From positions 73,562 through 87,706 of the forward strand of contig DLSX01000126.1 of the NCBI GenBank assembly GCA_002500765.1: a stretch of 14,145 nt of DNA. Direction: 5' to 3'. Within the stretch, counting starts at the first letter, position 1, and the number at the start of each line of letters is the position of its first letter. The notes beneath the pieces were generated by a model. The model saw only the letters and a list, made by a program, of their open reading frames with translations, had not been told where the DNA came from and ran no database searches. A program made the translations under genes and the position numbers. The DNA is from Neorhizobium sp. UBA7851. GTDB taxonomy: Bacteria; Pseudomonadota; Alphaproteobacteria; Rhizobiales; Rhizobiaceae. Below are positions 1 through 6,175 of this stretch, piece after piece.

Positions 1-1514
1 GTCGCATAGGTCGAGAACTTGTAACCGCGGCGATACTCGAACTTGTCGACCGCCTTCATCAGGCCGATATTGCCTTCCTGAATGAGGTCGAGGAACTGCA
101 GGCCGCGGTTCGTGTACTTCTTGGCGATGGAAATGACGAGGCGAAGGTTGGCTTCAACCATCTCCTTCTTGGCGATACGCGCTTCACGCTCGCCCTTCTG
201 CACCATCGAAACGATGCGACGGAATTCGGCAACGGAAATACCGGTCTCGGTTGCAAGGTTTTGGATTTCAGAGCGAATGTCCGAGATCGTGCGGGTTTCC
301 GCTTTGGCGAATTCCTTCCAGCCCTTGGCTGCAAGATTGCCGATCGTCTCCATCCAGTTCGGATCGAGCTCGGCACCCTGATACTGCTCAAGGAAGCTGT
401 CGCGCTTGACGCCGTATGATTCCGCCAAACGCAGCAGGCGGCCTTCGTTCTGCATCAGACGCTTGGAGATGTCGTAGAGCTGCTCGACCAGAGAATCGAC
501 GCGATTCTGGTTGAGCGACAGCGACTTCACCGCCGTGATCAGCTCATCCTTCAGTTCCTTGGAACGCTTCTCCTGACCTGAGGACAGCGTGCCGGAACAG
601 GAAAGACGGGCTTCAACCTGCTGGTCCTGAAGCTTGCGCAGCTTCTTGTAGGTGTCAGCGATCAGGTCGAGCGTTTCCATGACCTGAGGGCGCAGTTCTG
701 CTTCCATGGCAGCAAGAGAAAGGCTCGACTCGTCGTCGTCCTCTTCCTCTTCTTCCATCGGCATTTCGCCGCCGACCGACGTGATGTCGTCGTCATTGGC
801 AGCAGACATGCGGGCCTTGCGGCTCTTTTCCTTTTCTTCGGCAGCCTTGCGGTCCGCTTCGATCTTTTCCGGGCTCTGGAACTGCGGAGCAGCCTTCGCC
901 TCGGGACCCGAATAGGTCGTCTCGAGATCGATGATCTCGCGCAGCAGCGTCGTGCCTTCGTTCAGCTCGTCGCGCCAGATGATCAATGCCTGGAAGGTCA
1001 GCGGGCTCTCGCAGAGACCACCGATCATGGTTTCGCGGCCAGCCTCGATGCGCTTCGCAATCGCGATTTCGCCTTCGCGCGACAGAAGCTCGACCGAACC
1101 CATTTCGCGCAGATACATACGCACCGGGTCGTCCGTACGGTCGGTCGGCTCTTTCTTCTTGACGGTCGCAACGGCAGTGCCGCCGGACGTCGTCAGTTCG
1201 CCGCTTTCGCTCTCGTTGTCGTCGCCGTCGGAACTGTCGTCGTCGTCGCGGGCAGAGCCTTCCTCGGCTTCTTCGTCCTCGACCACGTTGATGCCCATGT
1301 CGGACAACATCGCCATCGTGTCTTCGATCTGCTCCGAGGTCACTTCCTCCGAAGGCAGAACCGAATTCAGCTCGTCCATGGTCACATAGCCGCGCTTCTT
1401 GGCGGCCTTGATCATCTTCTTGACCGCGTCATCAGAAAGATCGAGAAGCGGACCGTCATGCGAGGCTTCGCGTTCGTTCTCGGCTTCTTCGTTTTCTTTG
1501 ACTTTTGTTGCCAT
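1..1514 (-). CDS. rpoD: RNA polymerase primary sigma factor RpoD (sigma70), 3' end cut off by the window
   Basis: This is the housekeeping sigma factor, which directs core RNA polymerase to most promoters. The frame is open from ATG at 1514 to the window edge (504 codons), starting MATKVKENEEAENE. Region 1.1 is near residues 25-85 (DLSDDAVKKMIKAAKKRGYV). Region 1.2 is near 127-160 (TDDPVRMYLREMGSVELLSR). A long non-conserved insert follows, with an acidic run (EEEEEDDDE) near residue 250. Region 2 is near 430-504 and includes EANLRLVISIAKKY, FLDLIQEGNIGLMKA and the RGYKFSTYA core. The sequence stops inside region 2.4, so regions 3 and 4 are outside the window; full-length rhizobial RpoD has roughly 680 residues. 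A purine-rich AGGGAAAG lies about 11 nt before the ATG. It lies downstream of dnaG in the same direction, but the 494-bp gap suggests its own promoter. The identity is secure. Confidence 0.97.
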   Translation of the reverse strand, partial: MATKVKENEEAENEREASHDGPLLDLSDDAVKKMIKAAKKRGYVTMDELNSVLPSEEVTSEQIEDTMAMLSDMGINVVEDEEAEEGSARDDDDSSDGDDNESESGELTTSGGTAVATVKKKEPTDRTDDPVRMYLREMGSVELLSREGEIAIAKRIEAGRETMIGGLCESPLTFQALIIWRDELNEGTTLLREIIDLETTYSGPEAKAAPQFQSPEKIEADRKAAEEKEKSRKARMSAANDDDITSVGGEMPMEEEEEDDDESSLSLAAMEAELRPQVMETLDLIADTYKKLRKLQDQQVEARLSCSGTLSSGQEKRSKELKDELITAVKSLSLNQNRVDSLVEQLYDISKRLMQNEGRLLRLAESYGVKRDSFLEQYQGAELDPNWMETIGNLAAKGWKEFAKAETRTISDIRSEIQNLATETGISVAEFRRIVSMVQKGEREARIAKKEMVEANLRLVISIAKKYTNRGLQFLDLIQEGNIGLMKAVDKFEYRRGYKFSTYA

Positions 1515-1636
1515 GTATTTCGTCACTTTCCCTGAACGCCACTGCGCCGCACCAGATGGGCCGCATTTATGGCCGGCGGTTTAAGGCCTCATACCCTAAC
1601 CGCGAATCACTTGCCCACTCGTAACGGAATGACCTT

Positions 1637-1649
1637 TAATTCCGAATTA
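1637..1649. repeat. 13-bp palindrome upstream of rpoD (possible operator)
   Basis: TAATTC-C-GAATTA is a perfect 6+1+6 inverted repeat, 123 bp before the rpoD start. The overlapping plus-strand string TTAA-N7-TTAC (1636-1650) is one base away from the CtrA-type TTAA-N7-TTAA pattern. The symmetry is seen directly; any protein binding is inference. Confidence 0.3.
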
Positions 1650-1688
1650 CCACAGACGACCGTCCCGCACAGAACATACGCTATGGAT

Positions 1689-1705
1689 TGTCGGTCGCAC
1701 CGACA
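1689..1705. repeat. Perfect inverted repeat, 7-bp arms with 3-nt loop, upstream of rpoD
   Basis: TGTCGGT-CGC-ACCGACA reads as a 7-bp stem with a 3-nt loop on either strand. It lies 175 bp upstream of the rpoD ATG. No T-run follows on either strand, so it is not a terminator. It could be an operator or a hairpin in the rpoD leader RNA. Confidence 0.45.
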
Positions 1706-1817
1706 CACTTGACCCAATCCGCCTAACTTGCCTTGAAATGGTGATTCCCACAAATTAACGATCCGTCAAGCTTTTCCCCGACGTTTACACCGGAAAATTG
1801 GAAAAAGACGCGTTACA

Positions 1818-1832
1818 CCTGCCCGTGGCAGG
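1818..1832. repeat. Inverted repeat CCTGCC-CGT-GGCAGG in the dnaG-rpoD gap
   Basis: A perfect 6-bp stem with a 3-nt loop. On the minus strand a T5 run follows only after about 11 nt, so it is not a canonical intrinsic terminator. It may mark the end of the dnaG transcript or a regulatory site. Confidence 0.35.
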
Positions 1833-1943
1833 CATGTTCACCAGTTTCGTCGAATATGTAGGCAGGCTTTCCCATAAGACAAGGGTTAACCAAAACGCAA
1901 GAGCCCGAAACCTCGACTGTGCAAAAAAATCGACGCACCCAGT

Positions 1944-1960
1944 AAAAACCAGAATGGTTT
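1944..1960 (-). terminator. Weak candidate terminator after dnaG
   Basis: On the minus strand AAACCA-TTC-TGGTTT forms a 6-bp stem and merges into a T5 run, about 50 nt after the dnaG stop. A further T7 run (1923-1929) lies downstream. The stem is short and AT-rich, so efficiency is doubtful. Confidence 0.25.
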
Positions 1961-2008
1961 CCCGGCGTTTCATTTTCAAACTGCATGTAGAAATTCACGC
2001 CCGCGCGA

Positions 2009-4027
2009 TCAATGGCTTACCGCAGCCCCTTTCACGCGACCCGACAGGACGCCGAAACCATCGATGATCGCTTCCTGCGCCTCAAGCCGAATGATCTCGT
2101 TCTGGATTTCAAGAAGCGCCCGCAAGAGCAACTCACCCCGCTCGGCATCCTCATCGCTAAGATCTGCGATCTCACGCTCCAGCTCGATTTTCTGCCAGCG
2201 CAGCTCCTTATTGCGGGAATGCAGCGCACGGGTCTGGCGATAGGCCTGCAAGGCATCCTGCGGGTCGGCTTCCTCGGTAGCAGTCCAAAGCCGGGCATTG
2301 CGCACCTGCTGAGTCATCGCCGTCAACAGATCGGCGAAGCCGTCCGTAACCAGACCATCGCGAACCGCCTCGACGGAAACTTTCACGCCGAGCCGACCAA
2401 CCGTCGAAAGCAGCGAAGACCAGAACCGCTGCAGGTCCTTGTTTTCGAAATCGACCGATGAAATCTCGTCATACTCGTCGAGCAGCAATTGCGGATGGTT
2501 TGCGATCGTCAGTGCCAGCACGGTTTCGCGTAACGGCGGCCGCGCCTGCGAGGAAAGTTTCAACATCTGGTTCAACCGGGCGCTTCCCGCAGTGCCGCTT
2601 TCGACCATGGCACCGGCCACGACCGATCCGCCCTGCTGTGCTCCGCCGCGGCCGCCCTTGCGCGCAGCTCCGGCATTGTTGTTGCGCTGGAAGTTCTGGC
2701 GACGTTCTCCGCCTGCCCCGCCCGCCTGGTTAAAGAACGTGCCGAGGCGACTGCGGATATCCTGCTGGTAATGATAACGCACGCTTTCGTCACCGATCAC
2801 CGAGACGATCTGCTTCAGCCGGGCATCGAGCTCAGCGCGGCGCTCCGGCGTATCGAAGGCCGCGCCCGCGGTTTCCCGCTGCCAGATCATTTCGACCAGC
2901 GGCCGTGCCTCCGATAGAACCCGGTCGAACGGCGCCCTGCCCTCGTTCTTCACCAGATCGTCCGGATCCTTGCCATCCGGAAGCAGTGCAAAGCTGACCG
3001 ATTTTCCGGGCTTGATCGCAGGAAGGGCAAGATCGGCCGCACGATTGGCCGCACGGATGCCCGCGCCATCGCCGTCGAAGCAGAGCACAGGCTGCGGCGT
3101 CACCTTCCAGAGAAGATCGAGCTGATTGTCCGTCAGCGCCGTACCGAGCGGCGCAACCGCATTTTCGACACCCGCCTGATAAAGCGCGATCACGTCCATA
3201 TAACCTTCGACGGCAATCAGCGTACCGCTTTGCCGCCGATCGCCTGCTGCCTGCGCCGCCCGTCTGGCACGTGAAAAATTGTACAGAACCTGGCCCTTGT
3301 GAAAAAGCTCGGTATCCGGCGAGTTCATGTATTTTGCCATCGCATCCGCAGCCATGGCGCGACCGCCGAAGGCGATCACCTTGTCGCGCGACGACAGGAT
3401 CGGGAACATGATGCGATCGCGGAAATAATCGTAGGAAACCGGAATATCCGACCCGTGGCGTACGAGCCCGCAGGCTTCGATCTGTTCCTTCGGCACGCCC
3501 TTGCCTGCAAGATACTCCTTCAGCGCATTGCGGCTTTCCGGCGCATAACCCAGCCGAAACGTCTCGATCGTCCGTCCAGTCAAACCGCGGTCGCGAAGAT
3601 AGGCCCGCGCCCTGGCGCCATTTGCGCTCTGCAGCTGATCCTGAAAATACAGCGTCGCCATTTCCATGACGTCCTGCAGCGAGGTCCGCTCCTTCTCACG
3701 CCTCTCCATCTGCGGGTCAGGCTGCGGCATGGCAACGCCTGCAAGATCGGCGATCTGCTGCACGGCTTCGGGGAAATTCAGCCCCTCGAGATCGGTCAAG
3801 AAACGGAAATGATCACCGGAGACACCACAACCGAAGCAATGGTACCGCCCCTTGCGATCCTCGCAGTGAAAGCTCGGACTCTTTTCACCATGGAACGGGC
3901 AGCATGCCCAATAGTCACCACGCGACACATTCGTCTTGCGACGATCCCACGTCACGCGCCTGCCGATCACGGTGGAGATCAGCACGCGGTCGCGTATCTC
4001 GTCGAGGAACGTGTTTGAAAATCGCAT
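2009..4027 (-). CDS. dnaG: DNA primase DnaG
   Basis: DnaG synthesises the RNA primers for lagging-strand replication and works with the DnaB helicase at the fork. The 672-residue length is normal for alphaproteobacteria. The N-terminal CHC2 zinc-binding domain has ligands C43, H46, C64 and C67 (ACCPFHGEKSPSF ... YHCFGCG). The catalytic core follows, with the TOPRIM segments EGYMDV at 274-279, DGDGAG at 318-323 and DGKDPDD at 351-357, which carry the acidic metal-binding residues. A low-complexity Gly/Asn/Arg-rich linker (about 434-468) leads to the C-terminal helicase-interaction domain (about 485-672). The ATG at 4027 matches the family N-terminus (FLDEIRDRVLISTVIGRRV) although the ribosome binding site is weak (GAG, about 6 nt upstream). 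It lies between yqeY and rpoD, as in many alphaproteobacteria. Confidence 0.98.
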   Translation of the reverse strand: MRFSNTFLDEIRDRVLISTVIGRRVTWDRRKTNVSRGDYWACCPFHGEKSPSFHCEDRKGRYHCFGCGVSGDHFRFLTDLEGLNFPEAVQQIADLAGVAMPQPDPQMERREKERTSLQDVMEMATLYFQDQLQSANGARARAYLRDRGLTGRTIETFRLGYAPESRNALKEYLAGKGVPKEQIEACGLVRHGSDIPVSYDYFRDRIMFPILSSRDKVIAFGGRAMAADAMAKYMNSPDTELFHKGQVLYNFSRARRAAQAAGDRRQSGTLIAVEGYMDVIALYQAGVENAVAPLGTALTDNQLDLLWKVTPQPVLCFDGDGAGIRAANRAADLALPAIKPGKSVSFALLPDGKDPDDLVKNEGRAPFDRVLSEARPLVEMIWQRETAGAAFDTPERRAELDARLKQIVSVIGDESVRYHYQQDIRSRLGTFFNQAGGAGGERRQNFQRNNNAGAARKGGRGGAQQGGSVVAGAMVESGTAGSARLNQMLKLSSQARPPLRETVLALTIANHPQLLLDEYDEISSVDFENKDLQRFWSSLLSTVGRLGVKVSVEAVRDGLVTDGFADLLTAMTQQVRNARLWTATEEADPQDALQAYRQTRALHSRNKELRWQKIELEREIADLSDEDAERGELLLRALLEIQNEIIRLEAQEAIIDGFGVLSGRVKGAAVSH

Positions 4028-4035
4028 GTCTACTC

Positions 4036-4041
4036 ATATAG
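4036..4041 (-). promoter_or_regulatory. CTATAT -10-like box just upstream of dnaG
   Basis: The minus strand reads CTATAT, the common rhizobial -10 form, ending only 8 nt before the dnaG ATG. Use of this box would give an almost leaderless mRNA. The hexamer 17 nt upstream (GTGGCG) is a poor -35, so the assignment is tentative. Confidence 0.3.
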
Positions 4042-4063
4042 GCGGAAGTCACGGCGCGCGCCA

Positions 4064-4085
4064 CGGGCAAGACATTTCTTGCCCG
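4064..4085. repeat. Perfect 9-bp inverted repeat upstream of dnaG
   Basis: CGGGCAAGA-CATT-TCTTGCCCG is a perfect 9-bp stem with a 4-nt loop, 37-58 nt before the dnaG start and next to the palindrome GGCGCGCGCC (4053-4062). Neither strand has a T-run after it, so an operator or RNA structure is more likely than a terminator. It is separate from the yqeY terminator hairpin. Confidence 0.5.
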
Positions 4086-4101
4086 GTATTCACAGCCCCC
4101 G

Positions 4102-4134
4102 ACACAAACGAAATGCGGCGCCCACAGGCGCCGC
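4102..4134 (-). terminator. Intrinsic terminator after the GatB/YqeY gene
   Basis: On the minus strand GCGGCGCC-TGTG-GGCGCCGC forms a perfect 8-bp GC stem with a 4-nt loop (4115-4134), followed by the T-rich ATTTCGTTTGTG. It starts 27 nt after the yqeY stop. It should separate yqeY transcription from dnaG at least partly. Confidence 0.7.
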
Positions 4135-4160
4135 GACAGTCAGCCAGGAAAATCCCGGCT

Positions 4161-4613
4161 TCAGCTCAGCTTCGCCTTGATGACGCCTGAGGCCTTGGCA
4201 AAATCCATCTGGCCCGCGTAACGCTCGCGCAGCACGGCCATGACCTTGCCCATGTCCTTCATGCCTTCGGCCCCGATCTCGGCGACGACGGCAGCAACGA
4301 TATCGTCGACCTTCTCGTCGGAAAGCTGCTCGGGCATGAACGTCTTCAGGACTGCGATTTCCTCGCGTTCCTGGATGGCGAGCTCGGCGCGTCCGGCATC
4401 CTCATAGATTTTGGCCGACTCTTCGCGCTGCTTCACCATCTTCTGCAGGATCTGCAGGATTTCGTCGTCGGTGGCGGCATCCTTGCCGGTACCGCGATTG
4501 GCGATGTCGCGATCCTTGACCGCGCTCTGGATCAGGCGAACGGTGGAAAGCCGGCGGCTATCCTTGGCCTTCATCGCTTCCTTCATCGATTCTGTGAGCT
4601 TTTCGCGCATCAT
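4161..4613 (-). CDS. GatB/YqeY-domain protein (YqeY family)
   Basis: A 150-residue protein matching the stand-alone YqeY family in length and sequence. It has the N-terminal MREKLTESMKEAMKAKDSRR segment, then LSTVRLIQSAVKDR, and a C-terminal part with LKTFMPEQLSDE (about 104-115), MGKVMAVLRERYAGQMDFAKAS and a terminal VIKAKLS. This domain also occurs at the C-terminus of the GatB subunit of Asp/Glu-tRNA amidotransferase, where it contacts tRNA. The free-standing protein has no settled function, though a tRNA-related role is often assumed. Two ATG codons are adjacent (4613 and 4610); GGAGA lies 9 nt before the first. The gene is transcribed toward dnaG and is divergent from carA. Confidence 0.9.
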   Translation of the reverse strand: MMREKLTESMKEAMKAKDSRRLSTVRLIQSAVKDRDIANRGTGKDAATDDEILQILQKMVKQREESAKIYEDAGRAELAIQEREEIAVLKTFMPEQLSDEKVDDIVAAVVAEIGAEGMKDMGKVMAVLRERYAGQMDFAKASGVIKAKLS

Positions 4614-4680
4614 CTCAAGTGTTCTCCGTCATGGCGGGCACGATCGTCCCGCAGCGCCCATGTAAGGGCCGTTGGTGGCG

Positions 4681-4709
4681 GTGATAGATCACGCGGAGAA
4701 GCCGATCAA
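4681..4709 (-). promoter_or_regulatory. Candidate sigma70 promoter for yqeY
   Basis: The minus strand reads TTGATC, a 17-nt spacer, then TATCAC, with 4/6 matches to each consensus hexamer. The start point would be near 4674, about 60 nt before the yqeY ATG. The -10 is embedded in the palindrome GTGAT-AG-ATCAC (4681-4692), which could be an operator. Confidence 0.4.
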
Positions 4710-4760
4710 TCTTTTCCGGCTTTCACCTGCCGATTGAGGGTGATTCTTTAACGGATGAGA

Positions 4761-4789
4761 TTGACCGCGCCCTAGCCTTTGTTTATTTT
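4761..4789 (+). promoter_or_regulatory. Candidate sigma70 promoter for carA
   Basis: TTGACC (5/6 to the -35 consensus), an exact 17-nt spacer, then TATTTT (4/6 to the -10) predict a start near 4796 and a leader of about 120 nt. It is the best-looking promoter in the window. Confidence 0.55.
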
Positions 4790-4916
4790 CCCGCACCTGC
4801 ACGACATTTGGATTGAAGAGCCGCCGGCGATGACGCTTGCGCACTTTTCTGCGACAACATGAACCCCTGCAGCCTGTCTTCGCCTGAGACGGGAACGATG
4901 GGTCAGAAGGATAGAC

Positions 4917-6122
4917 ATGACCGGCACCGCTCCCTGGACACCTAAGAAGCCCACAGCCCTCCTCGTTCTTGCGGACGGCACCGTCATCGAAGGCACCGGC
5001 ATCGGCGCGACCGGCAAGGTTCCGGCGGAAGTCGTCTTCAACACGGCGCTGACCGGCTACGAGGAAATCCTCACCGACCCGTCCTATCTCGGCCAGATCG
5101 TCACCTTCACCTTCCCCCATATCGGCAATATCGGCACCAATGATGAAGACATCGAAGACCTGACGCCTGCGGCTCGCCGCGGCGCGGTCGGCGTCATCTT
5201 CAAGGCCGACATCACCGATCCGTCCAACTACCGTGCAGCCAAGGACCTCGACAGCTGGCTGAAGAGCCGCGGCGTCATCGGTCTGTCCGGTATCGACACC
5301 CGCGCGCTGACGGCCTGGATCCGCGAACACGGCGCGCCGAATGCCGTCATCGCACACGATCCGAACGGCGTTTTCGACATCGAGGCGCTGAAGGCCGAAG
5401 CCAAGGCATGGAGCGGCCTCGAAGGCCTCGACCTCGCCAAGGAAGCCACATCCGGCCAGTCCTCGCAATGGACGGAAAAGCCCTGGGTCTGGAACGAGGG
5501 TTTCAGCGAACTGAAGCCTGAAGACGCAAAATATCACGTCGTCTGCATTGACTACGGCGTCAAGCGCAACATCCTGCGCCTATTCACCGGTCTCGATTGC
5601 AAAGTGACGATCGTACCGGCACAGACCTCGTCCGAAGACATTCTGGCCTTGAAGCCGGATGGCATCTTCCTGTCGAACGGCCCTGGCGACCCGGCCGCGA
5701 CCGGCGAATATGCCGTTCCGGTCATTCAGGACATCATCAAGACCGACATTCCGACCTTCGGCATCTGCCTCGGCCACCAGATGCTTGGCCTGGCACTCGG
5801 CGCCAAGACCGAAAAGATGCATCAGGGCCATCACGGCGCCAACCACCCGGTCAAGGACCACACGACCGGCAAGGTGGAAATCGTGTCGATGAACCACGGC
5901 TTCGCAGTCGACTCTAAGTCGCTGCCGCAAGGCGTTGAAGAGACTCACATCTCTCTGTTCGACGGCACCAATTGCGGTCTGCGCTTATCCGGTAAGCCGG
6001 TCTTCTCCGTCCAGCATCACCCGGAAGCATCTCCCGGTCCGCAGGACAGCCATTACCTCTTCCGCCGCTTCATTAATCTGGTGCGCGAGAAGAAGGGCGA
6101 ACCGGCTCTCGCCGAACGCTGA
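4917..6122 (+). CDS. carA: Carbamoyl-phosphate synthase small (glutaminase) subunit
   Basis: CarA hydrolyses glutamine and passes ammonia to CarB, which makes carbamoyl phosphate for arginine and pyrimidine synthesis in the cytosol. The 401-residue length is normal. The N-terminal small-subunit domain (about 14-155) has FNTALTGYEEILTDPSY and GVIGLSGIDTRALT. The C-terminal class I glutamine amidotransferase domain (about 207-390) has the oxyanion-strand motif LSNGPGDP (252-259), the nucleophile C284 in GICLGHQ, and the catalytic pair H368 and E370 in QHHPEASPGP. The start at 4917 is supported by AGAAGGA with 5 nt spacing. It has its own promoter and a strong terminator. carB does not follow directly: it begins about 8 kb to the right, an arrangement I recall from other rhizobia. 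Confidence 0.98.
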   Translation: MTGTAPWTPKKPTALLVLADGTVIEGTGIGATGKVPAEVVFNTALTGYEEILTDPSYLGQIVTFTFPHIGNIGTNDEDIEDLTPAARRGAVGVIFKADITDPSNYRAAKDLDSWLKSRGVIGLSGIDTRALTAWIREHGAPNAVIAHDPNGVFDIEALKAEAKAWSGLEGLDLAKEATSGQSSQWTEKPWVWNEGFSELKPEDAKYHVVCIDYGVKRNILRLFTGLDCKVTIVPAQTSSEDILALKPDGIFLSNGPGDPAATGEYAVPVIQDIIKTDIPTFGICLGHQMLGLALGAKTEKMHQGHHGANHPVKDHTTGKVEIVSMNHGFAVDSKSLPQGVEETHISLFDGTNCGLRLSGKPVFSVQHHPEASPGPQDSHYLFRRFINLVREKKGEPALAER

Positions 6123-6148
6123 TTTATCAGAACTTGATTGATCTGAAG

Positions 6149-6175
6149 AAATGGCCCGCTATCAGCGGGCCATTT
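6149..6175. terminator. Bidirectional terminator shared by carA and the MATE gene
   Basis: AAATGGCCCGC-TATCA-GCGGGCCATTT is a perfect 11-bp stem with a 5-nt loop. On the plus strand it continues into CCTTTTGG, 27 nt after the carA stop. On the minus strand its first arm encodes the last residues of the MATE protein (MAR) and its loop contains the TGA stop. It can end transcription from both convergent genes. Confidence 0.85.

Larger units (their letters stand above)
1515..2008. other. 494-bp gene-free region between rpoD and dnaG
   Basis: I see no convincing gene here. It should hold the dnaG 3' end and the rpoD promoter and leader, both on the minus strand. It is clearly AT-richer than the flanking genes. 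Visible structure is three short perfect palindromes (1637-1649, 1689-1705, 1818-1832) and a weak hairpin with a T-run (1944-1960). A minus-strand CTTGAC (complement of 1765-1770) resembles a rhizobial -35 box, but the hexamer 17 nt downstream (GAATCA) is a poor -10. I therefore do not assign the rpoD promoter. Open frames of 61-89 codons in this stretch lack ribosome binding sites and rhizobial codon use. Confidence 0.7.
4614..4916. other. Divergent intergenic region between yqeY and carA
   Basis: This 303-bp spacer carries two divergent candidate promoters (4681-4709 minus, 4761-4789 plus), leaving a leader of about 60 nt for yqeY and about 120 nt for carA. The yqeY leader contains a near-palindrome, GCGGG-C-ACGATCGT-CCCGC (4634-4652). 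The carA leader holds two short open frames (4830-4862 and 4859-4945, overlapping by ATGA), discussed as a finding. I see no intrinsic terminator and no recognised riboswitch in the carA leader. Confidence 0.6.

Noticed and set aside
1200..1290. Repeated cgtcgtcgtcg and cttcctcttc-like triplet runs, checked as a possible repeat array
   Set aside because: They are the codons of the acidic Asp/Glu-rich stretches of RpoD, not a DNA repeat system.
1785..2067. Short open frames (61-89 codons, both strands) in the dnaG-rpoD gap
   Set aside because: No ribosome binding sites, AT-rich codon use unlike the neighbours and no recognisable motif. They are mutually overlapping, and one runs into dnaG.
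3299..4018. Plus-strand frame of 239 codons opposite the dnaG 5' part
   Set aside because: Antisense to the zinc-finger and catalytic core of dnaG, which is unambiguous.
4689..5537. Minus-strand frame of 282 codons over the carA 5' half and leader
   Set aside because: It is antisense to carA, which has all catalytic motifs, a ribosome binding site and a promoter.
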